Source: Desulfovibrionaceae bacterium
GTDB lineage: Bacteria; Desulfobacterota; Desulfovibrionia; Desulfovibrionales; Desulfovibrionaceae
DNA length: 10,528 bases
Reading direction: 5' to 3'
Assembly (NCBI GenBank): GCA_030539415.1
Contig: JAUNSE010000042.1
Location: forward strand, 1 to 10,528
Shown: in pieces, positions 6,467-10,528 of the stretch
Position numbering within the stretch: position 1 is the stretch's first letter
Layout: every line of letters begins with the position of its first letter
Translations under genes and position numbers: made by a program
Notes under the pieces: generated by a model
Seen by the model: the letters and a program-made list of their open reading frames with translations, nothing else
What the model was told of the DNA's origin: nothing
Databases searched by the model: none

Positions 6467-6774
6467 CGAACTGCCCCTTCAGGACGTCTGCCGACGAGAA
6501 TGGACGGCAGACGCAGCGTGTCGCCGGCGCTGAGTCCGGCCTTCGGACTCACGCGCAGACCGTTCACCAGCACGAGTCCGGTGCGGATCCAGCGGTGGGC
6601 GAGGGAGAGGGGCAGCGCCTGCTGCCGCTCGAGATAGCCCAGAAGGGAGGGGGCGTTTTCGCGGACCTGAATGGTTCTCCAGGACCCCGCAGGGGAGACC
6701 CCCCGGGCATCGCCGCGGACGGGGCGGGCCGAGGGAGGTCGGGGGCTTGATGAGCCCTCGGAGTCGGGTTGCAT
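6463..6774 (-). CDS. Small free-standing S4-domain RNA-binding protein
   Basis: The 103-residue protein has a low-complexity Pro/Ser/Arg N terminus (1-38), one S4 domain at about 42-90 and a short basic end. The S4 core (HRWIRTG, VNG, SAGDTLRLP) matches the S4 domain of the next gene product at 28 of 50 aligned positions by my count, and the two genes share an exact 20-bp match (6578-6597 and 6291-6310). It therefore looks like a partial duplicate of the pseudouridine synthase that kept only the RNA-binding part. It has no catalytic motif. The ATG at 6774 has AAGG seven bases upstream. The stop overlaps the next start by four bases (ATGA), so the two are probably translated in a coupled way. 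A role as rRNA-binding partner or assembly factor is inferred. The exact N terminus is uncertain because residues 1-38 are unlike any domain. Confidence 0.75.
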   Translation of the reverse strand: MQPDSEGSSSPRPPSARPVRGDARGVSPAGSWRTIQVRENAPSLLGYLERQQALPLSLAHRWIRTGLVLVNGLRVSPKAGLSAGDTLRLPSILVGRRPEGAVR

Positions 6775-6806
6775 GGCAAAACCTTGTCTGAGGTGTCCGT
6801 CCGGCG

Positions 6807-6830
6807 AAAAGCGCGGGCGGAGTTCCCGCG
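6807..6830 (-). terminator. Hairpin with T run on the minus strand: tetR terminator or leader attenuator
   Basis: Read on the minus strand, a 6-bp stem (6830-6825 with 6817-6812), loop of seven, is followed after one base by TTTT (6810-6807). It lies 60 bases downstream of the tetR stop codon and 33 bases upstream of the S4 gene start. It would end tetR transcripts. If the promoter at 6865-6893 is real, it also lies inside that transcript's leader and could attenuate the S4-rluC-der unit. Confidence 0.55.
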
Positions 6831-6864
6831 GCTCGGCCGAAAGGGCGAGGCGGGAGCAAGATAC

Positions 6865-6893
6865 TATGTACTTTGTCTGTTTTGCCCCGTCAA
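6865..6893 (-). promoter_or_regulatory. Candidate sigma-70 promoter for the S4-rluC-der unit
   Basis: On the minus strand TTGACG (6893-6888) and TACATA (6870-6865) are separated by 17 bases. The -35 element overlaps the tetR stop codon (6892-6890). Transcription would start near 6858, giving a leader of about 84 bases that contains the hairpin at 6807-6830. The match is four to five of six at the -35 and about three to four of six at the -10, so this is a reasonable but unproven promoter. Confidence 0.45.
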
Positions 6894-7621
6894 GCCCCGG
6901 AATTCGCGCCGGACTCCCCTGCGCGACCGGCAGACGGGTCGCAATCCCTGTTCTTCAGAGCTGCCAGTCCGCCGAGGGCGTAGGTCAGCATGGTGTCAAG
7001 CATCTCGTTCACGTTGTCCGACCGCGGGAAGGCAATGGGACGCATTGTCTGCGGAACGAGGAAGATGCTGACCATGGGAAGAAGGACCATGGCCGCGGCC
7101 CACTGCAGCTGGGAGGAATCCATGGGAAAGCCGGTCAGCTGATGCACCAGCTCGCGGAACTTCATGAATTTGGGCATGGCTGCGGCGCGCAGTCGCTCGA
7201 TGCCCATGGGGGTGGGAGCAAGCTGCTCGCGCATGAAAATCTTCACGCTCCAGAGCTTGTCCGCATCAAGGGCCTTCTGCAGGGTGTCGAGCAGAAAGAG
7301 GCGCAATTTTTCCTTCGGATCAAGATCGGAGTCAACCATCCTCTCCAGTTCGTCAAGATCCTTGAGCCGCCGGTGTCCCTCGATCAGCACTTCGCCGTAC
7401 AGCTTCTCCTTGCTGCCGAAGTGATAGTTGACCGAGGCGCCGTTGACGCCGGCGCGCTGGCAGATTTCCTTGCTGGTGGCTTCCGCGTATCCGCGTTCGG
7501 CGAAGACCTGGCCGGCCACTTCAAGAAGGGCCGCTCTGGTGGACAGCCTGTCGCGGGCCTGCATGGCGACCGCATCGGGGGAAGCGGCTGCCGACGGGGA
7601 GAGAGAAGAACTCGTTTTCAT
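6890..7621 (-). CDS. TetR-family regulator of CecR (YbiH) type, likely repressor of the adjacent exporter
   Basis: The 243-residue protein has a TetR N-terminal DNA-binding domain at about 27-73, with the helix-turn-helix TSKEICQRAGVNGASVNYHF followed by GSKEKLY. The C-terminal ligand domain includes IFMREQLAPTPMG, close to the matching segment I recall from E. coli CecR (DUF1956 family), and helices rich in Met and Leu that would form the ligand pocket. In E. coli CecR controls ybhGFSR, whose counterparts start 186 bases away here on the opposite strand. It probably represses that exporter and its own gene. The ATG at 7621 is given as start, but AAGGGG lies only one base before it, and a good promoter predicts transcription starting at about this ATG. 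Met20 (7564) would still give a complete TetR domain. An in-frame TTG at 7660 is unlikely. The C-terminal 20 residues are low in complexity. Confidence 0.88.
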   Translation of the reverse strand: MKTSSSLSPSAAASPDAVAMQARDRLSTRAALLEVAGQVFAERGYAEATSKEICQRAGVNGASVNYHFGSKEKLYGEVLIEGHRRLKDLDELERMVDSDLDPKEKLRLFLLDTLQKALDADKLWSVKIFMREQLAPTPMGIERLRAAAMPKFMKFRELVHQLTGFPMDSSQLQWAAAMVLLPMVSIFLVPQTMRPIAFPRSDNVNEMLDTMLTYALGGLAALKNRDCDPSAGRAGESGANSGA

Positions 7622-7627
7622 GCCCCT

Positions 7628-7656
7628 TTTATAAATTGAACGCCGGACGGGGTCAA
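7628..7656 (-). promoter_or_regulatory. Candidate tetR promoter P1 (start-codon-proximal)
   Basis: On the minus strand TTGACC (7656-7651) and TATAAA (7633-7628) are 17 bases apart, five of six matches each. Transcription would begin about 7621-7622, at the annotated tetR ATG itself. This predicts either a leaderless mRNA or use of the internal Met20 codon. Confidence 0.5.
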
Positions 7657-7665
7657 GCAAAATTT

Positions 7666-7694
7666 AAAATATAAATTTAAATTTAAAATTTCAA
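7666..7694 (-). promoter_or_regulatory. Candidate tetR promoter P2 (inside the AT-rich island)
   Basis: On the minus strand TTGAAA (7694-7689) and TATTTT (7671-7666) are exactly 17 bases apart. Transcription would start near 7659 with a leader of about 38 bases to the ATG at 7621. The palindrome at 7672-7685 would sit between -35 and -10, and the inverted repeat at 7691-7706 would overlap the -35, both suited to repression. AT richness makes chance matches easier here. Confidence 0.4.
7672..7685. promoter_or_regulatory. Candidate TetR operator: 14-bp perfect palindrome
   Basis: Two adjoining AAATTT units flanked by T and A form a perfect 14-bp palindrome. It is part of a cluster of five AAATTT copies starting at 7660, 7673, 7679, 7686 and 7693. 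TetR-family dimers bind palindromes of this size, and the site lies between the divergent promoters. Which of the overlapping palindromes is bound cannot be decided from sequence. Confidence 0.45.
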
Positions 7695-7706
7695 ATTTGG
7701 ATTTGA
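7691..7706. promoter_or_regulatory. Candidate TetR operator: 6-4-6 inverted repeat overlapping the -35 elements
   Basis: TCAAAT at 7691-7696 and ATTTGA at 7701-7706 are exact reverse complements around a TTGG spacer. The right arm overlaps the -35 of the exporter promoter (7703-7708) and the left arm overlaps the -35 of tetR promoter P2 (7689-7694). One bound dimer could therefore repress both directions. Confidence 0.5.
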
Positions 7707-7732
7707 CAAAAGCCGGCGAGTTCGCCTAGTCT
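7703..7732 (+). promoter_or_regulatory. Sigma-70 promoter for the exporter operon
   Basis: A consensus TTGACA at 7703-7708 is followed after 18 bases by TAGTCT at 7727-7732. Transcription would begin near 7739-7740, leaving a leader of about 68 bases with a hairpin at its 5' end and a strong ribosome binding site (AGGGAGGT, 7793-7800). Confidence 0.65.
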
Positions 7733-7741
7733 GCCTTTCAG

Positions 7742-7759
7742 CGGGGCGGACACGCCCCG
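7742..7759 (+). other. 5'-leader hairpin of the exporter mRNA
   Basis: CGGGGCG at 7742-7748 pairs with CGCCCCG at 7753-7759 around a GACA loop, forming a 7-bp stem within a few bases of the predicted transcription start. There is no T run. A stem at the very 5' end of an mRNA commonly protects it from decay; that role is inferred here. Confidence 0.45.
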
Positions 7760-7807
7760 ACAGGACAAAAGACGACACTGAAGAGATAAGCCAGGGAGGT
7801 CAGTCTC

Positions 7808-8878
7808 ATGAGCAGGAGCGAACAGACGGAAGTCGCCGGACAGGCGCATCCCGAACAGAAGACGGCCGGCAGAGCCGGAAAGGCCAGCAGGGTCCTGCTG
7901 GTCCTGGTTCTGCTTGCGGCGGCGGGCGGCGCGGCCTGGACGCATTTCGGAAGAGGCGGCGCTTCGGAGCTTGTGCTCTACGGCAATGTGGATCAGCGCC
8001 AGATTGAACTTGCCTTCATGGATTCCGAGCGCATAGCCGAAGTGCTGGTTCAGGAAGGCGACATCGTTGCCCCCGGCCAGCTGCTGGCCAGGCAGGAGAC
8101 CCGCCGCCTTCAGGACAGAATCGCTGTCGCGGAGGGGCAGACGGCGGCCTGCGAGGCCGCGCTGCTGCGTCTGCGCAACGGCACGAGACCCGAGGAAATC
8201 GATCAGGCCAGGGCCGCTGCTGCCTCGGCAAGAGCCGAACTCAATTACGCCGAGGCCGATCTGCGCCGCTACCGGGGCATCTGGAAGGAGAGCCGCGGCC
8301 AGGCCGTCAGCCGTCAGGACATGGAGCAGTCGCAGCTCAAGCGCGATGTGGCGAAGGCCCAGCTGACCGAGCAGGAAAAGGCGCTGCGTCTGGCCGAAAT
8401 CGGCCCCCGCGACGAGGATATCGCCGAGGCCGAGGCCAATCTGCGGGAGGCCAGGGCCTCGCTCGATCAGCTGAGGAACCTGCTTGCCGACGCCGAACTG
8501 CGCAGTCCCGCGCGCTCGGTGGTTTTCAGGCGCCTGCTCGAGCCGGGCGACATGGGCACCGCCGGCAGGACAGTCTTCTCCCTGGCCGTGCTTGAGCCCA
8601 AGTGGGTGCGCGCCTACGTGTCCGAGACCGAGATGGGGCATGTCGCGACCGGCATGCGCGCTCTGATTGAAACGGACAGCAATCCCGGCAGATCCGTCGA
8701 GGGCACGGTGGGCTTCGTCTCCTCGGTGGCCGAATTCACGCCCAAGACCGTGGAGACCACGGAGCTGCGCACCTCCCTGGTGTACGAGGTGCGCGTGTAC
8801 ACGAACGATGCGGACAACATCCTGAGGCTGGGCATGCCGGCCACAGTGCGCTTCCCGGACGCCGGAGCGCGGGAGTAG
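7808..8878 (+). CDS. ybhG: YbhG-like membrane fusion protein (HlyD family) of an ABC exporter
   Basis: The 356-residue periplasmic adaptor links an inner-membrane ABC exporter to its outlet. It has a basic N tail, one membrane anchor or uncleaved signal at about 28-44, a first lipoyl-type strand set starting LYGNVDQRQIELAF (57-70), a long helical hairpin at about 100-230 rich in Ala, Glu, Gln and Arg, a second lipoyl half near 230-260, and a beta-barrel with VRAYVSETEMG (267-277). The segment GFVSSVAEFTPKTVET (302-317) and LRTSLVYEVRV are strongly like E. coli YbhG. The second lipoyl half reads SPARSVVFRRLLEPGD, without the Asp-Gly usual at that turn. A strong AGGGAGGT lies seven bases before the ATG. 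The ATPase gene starts five bases after the stop. Expression is presumably controlled by the divergent TetR protein. The substrate is unknown. Confidence 0.92.
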   Translation: MSRSEQTEVAGQAHPEQKTAGRAGKASRVLLVLVLLAAAGGAAWTHFGRGGASELVLYGNVDQRQIELAFMDSERIAEVLVQEGDIVAPGQLLARQETRRLQDRIAVAEGQTAACEAALLRLRNGTRPEEIDQARAAAASARAELNYAEADLRRYRGIWKESRGQAVSRQDMEQSQLKRDVAKAQLTEQEKALRLAEIGPRDEDIAEAEANLREARASLDQLRNLLADAELRSPARSVVFRRLLEPGDMGTAGRTVFSLAVLEPKWVRAYVSETEMGHVATGMRALIETDSNPGRSVEGTVGFVSSVAEFTPKTVETTELRTSLVYEVRVYTNDADNILRLGMPATVRFPDAGARE

Positions 8879-8883
8879 AAGTC

Positions 8884-10528
8884 ATGGCGGAAGTCATGGA
8901 GAGAGCCGCGCGTCCGGACGCGGAGCGCCCCCTGTTCGCGGCTGAGAATGTCTGCAGGACCTTTCGTCCCGCCGGGCGCGTCGTGCGGGCCCTGGACAGT
9001 GTTTCCCTGTCCGTGCGCCGCGGCGGCCTGACCGCTCTGGTCGGACCGGACGGCGCGGGCAAGACAACGCTTCTGCGCATTGCCGCCGGTCTGCTCGGGG
9101 CCGATTCCGGAACGCTGCATCTGGACGGAAGAAGCTTCGGGCCTGGTGATGACGAAGCCCAGGCGCGCACGGGCTACATGCCGCAGAAGTTCGGACTCTA
9201 CGAGGATCTGACGGTGCAGGAAAACCTGGATCTCTATGCCGATCTCAAGGGCGTGGGCGGCAGGGAGCGCGAGGAGCGCTACCGCGAGCTTCTGGCCATG
9301 TCCGCCATGGAGCCCTTCAGGGAGCGTCCCGCGGGCAAGCTTTCGGGCGGCATGAAGCAGAAGCTGGGGCTCATCTGCACGCTGGTGGCCCCGCCGGATC
9401 TGCTGCTGCTCGACGAACCCACGGTGGGCGTGGATCCCTTTTCCAGGCGCGAGCTCTGGGACATAGTGGCCAGACTCACTGGAGATTCCGGCATGTCCGT
9501 CATCGTCAGCACCTCCTATCTGGACGAGGCCGAGCGCTGCGACGAGGTCGTTCTGCTCTTCGAGGGCCGCACCCTGGCCAAGGGCAGTCCCGCCGAGATT
9601 AGGGCCATGGCCGAAGGCATGGGCCATCTGGTCACCCCGGCCCATGGCGACACGCCCCGCCGCCTGCAGGCGCGCCTGCTCGGCCGGCCTGGCATAGTGG
9701 ACGCCGTGCCTCAGGGCGGAGGCGTGCGCCTTGTGCACGGCACGCTCACCCCCGGACAGGAGTCTGGGCTGAAGCAGCTGCTGGCCGGCGCCGAGGTGCG
9801 CCCGGTGCGCGGAAGCCTGGAGGACAGCTTCATGCTTCTGCTGCGCGGACGAGCGGGCGGCGCCGGAGAAAGGCGCAGCGCCGGCGCCGAATCCGGGACC
9901 CCGGCTGCAGAGGCGGTGCCGGCCGGCGACGACGCGCCGGAAACGGCCGGGCGCGTGGAGTCCGCCGCCGGGCAGGCCGGCCCGACAGTCCCCGCCTCCG
10001 GGCGCGGCGAGCCCATCATCCGCACGGAGCATGTCTTCAGGCTGTTCGGCGACTTCATCGCCGTCAACGACGTGAGCTTCTCCGTCTGGCCCGGCGAGGT
10101 CTTCGGTCTGCTCGGCCCCAACGGCGCGGGCAAGACAACCACCTTCCGCATGCTCTGCGGCCTTCTGCCCGCAAGCCGCGGCAGCCTGCATGTGGCCGGC
10201 GTGGACGTGCGTAAGGCCAGGGCCGAGGCGCGGCGCAGGCTCGGTTATGTGGCGCAGAAGTTCTCCCTCTACGGACCGCTGTCGGTCCGTGACAATCTGG
10301 AATTCTTCGCCGGCGCCTACGGACTGCACGGGGCAGTGAAACGGGAGCGGATCGAGGCCGTGGTCGAGGATTTCGGCCTTGCAGACCGGCTCCATGTACC
10401 GGCCGGCAGCCTGCCTGGCGGCTACAAGCAGCGCCTGGCCATGGCTGTGGGGCTTCTGCACGAGCCGGCCATCCTCTTCCTGGACGAGGCCACCAGCGGT
10501 GCCGACCCGCTGGCCCGCAGGGATTTCT
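8884..10528 (+). CDS. ybhF: YbhF-like ABC exporter ATPase with two fused nucleotide-binding domains (3' end outside window)
   Basis: The frame stays open from ATG 8884 to the right edge (548 codons seen). Domain 1 has Walker A GPDGAGKTT (residues 54-62), Q-loop YMPQKFG (98-104), signature LSGGMKQ (153-159) and Walker B LLLLDEPT (173-180). Its H-loop reads VSTSYLDEAE, lacking the usual His. An Ala/Gly/Pro-rich linker covers about 322-376. Domain 2 has Walker A GPNGAGKTT (411-419), YVAQKFSLYG, signature LPGGYKQ (510-516) and Walker B LFLDEATSGADP, with Ala in place of the usual Pro. The tandem layout and the SYLDEAERC string match YbhF, which powers the YbhFSR ABC-2 exporter in E. coli, reported in drug and Na+/Li+ efflux. 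GGGAG at 8871-8875 lies eight bases upstream. A second in-frame ATG at 8896 follows a 10-base direct repeat. YbhS/YbhR-like permease genes should follow. Confidence 0.92.
   Translation, partial: MAEVMERAARPDAERPLFAAENVCRTFRPAGRVVRALDSVSLSVRRGGLTALVGPDGAGKTTLLRIAAGLLGADSGTLHLDGRSFGPGDDEAQARTGYMPQKFGLYEDLTVQENLDLYADLKGVGGREREERYRELLAMSAMEPFRERPAGKLSGGMKQKLGLICTLVAPPDLLLLDEPTVGVDPFSRRELWDIVARLTGDSGMSVIVSTSYLDEAERCDEVVLLFEGRTLAKGSPAEIRAMAEGMGHLVTPAHGDTPRRLQARLLGRPGIVDAVPQGGGVRLVHGTLTPGQESGLKQLLAGAEVRPVRGSLEDSFMLLLRGRAGGAGERRSAGAESGTPAAEAVPAGDDAPETAGRVESAAGQAGPTVPASGRGEPIIRTEHVFRLFGDFIAVNDVSFSVWPGEVFGLLGPNGAGKTTTFRMLCGLLPASRGSLHVAGVDVRKARAEARRRLGYVAQKFSLYGPLSVRDNLEFFAGAYGLHGAVKRERIEAVVEDFGLADRLHVPAGSLPGGYKQRLAMAVGLLHEPAILFLDEATSGADPLARRDF

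Noticed and set aside
6479..6859. 126-codon minus-strand frame overlapping the S4 gene
   Set aside because: It is a Pro/Arg/Ala-rich shadow in another frame. The S4 domain is encoded in the frame ending at 6463.
6671..7639. 322-codon plus-strand frame over tetR
   Set aside because: It is antisense to a gene with a textbook TetR helix-turn-helix and crosses the intergenic region; no domain seen.
7622..7660. TTG start giving the TetR protein 13 more residues
   Set aside because: The codon lies inside the promoter region, has no ribosome binding site, and the added residues are not needed for the fold.
7658..7700. CRISPR-like or satellite repeat suggested by repeated AAATTT
   Set aside because: The units are only six bases, spaced 6-13 bases, with no unique spacers. 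They sit between divergent promoters, so an operator region explains them better.
7691..8641. 316-codon minus-strand frame over ybhG, which would extend the tetR strand
   Set aside because: It is antisense to the adaptor and reads into the promoter island. Composition is that of a shadow frame.
8878..8899. Direct repeat GAAGTCATGG (8878-8887 and 8890-8899) at the ATPase start
   Set aside because: A 12-base-period repeat covering two ATG codons, probably chance or a small slippage event. It does not disturb the frame and only makes the start uncertain by four codons.
8614..10461. 615-codon open frame on the minus strand across the exporter genes
   Set aside because: It is antisense to the YbhG and YbhF-like genes, which carry all Walker and signature motifs. 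The antisense product is low in complexity.

Overview
The window is GC-rich and densely coded, consistent with a Gram-negative delta-proteobacterial genome. The set of genes (short N-acetylglutamate-synthase-type acetyltransferase, hpt, MJ0042 zinc-ribbon/DUF3426 membrane protein, der, and a CecR/YbhGF-like exporter) suggests the Desulfovibrio/Bilophila/Mailhella group. That placement is an inference from gene content and style; there is no rRNA or other phylogenetic marker here to settle it.

Layout. (1) Positions 1-375, plus strand: the C-terminal part of a TlpA-type periplasmic thioredoxin, cut by the window edge and followed by a probable terminator. (2) 493-1526, plus: a two-gene unit, GNAT acetyltransferase and hpt, joined by a GTGA overlap and closed by a very strong hairpin-T terminator. 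(3) 1766-2668, plus: a zinc-ribbon, single-span membrane protein with a DUF3426-like domain. (4) 2830-3717, plus: an unrecognised exported helical protein. (5) 3784-3873, plus: a 29-codon hydrophobic ORF with an excellent ribosome binding site. (6) A 15-bp perfect hairpin at 3896-3930 separates this from the convergent minus-strand block. (7) 6774 down to 3962, minus: a free-standing S4-domain protein, an RluC-like 23S rRNA pseudouridine synthase, and the ribosome-assembly GTPase Der. (8) 7621 down to 6890, minus: a TetR regulator of CecR (YbiH) type. (9) 7622-7807: an AT-rich regulatory island with divergent promoters and palindromes. (10) 7808 to the window end, plus: a YbhG-like membrane fusion protein and a YbhF-like double ATP-binding subunit, the latter cut at the right edge. 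YbhS/YbhR-like permeases would be expected next.

How the parts work together. The S4-RluC-Der block is a coherent large-subunit ribosome maturation unit. The TetR-YbhG-YbhF block is a self-regulated ABC-2 type exporter, probably for drugs or other small molecules. In E. coli the equivalent genes (cecR-ybhGFSR) run in one direction, whereas here the regulator is divergent and the presumed operators lie between the two promoters.

The items least explained by known families are the 29-residue membrane ORF, the exported 295-residue protein, the tandem S4 duplication, and the AAATTT-rich operator island with its unclear tetR start. I saw no tRNA, rRNA, CRISPR array, insertion sequence or attachment site. 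No gap between genes exceeds about 240 bases.
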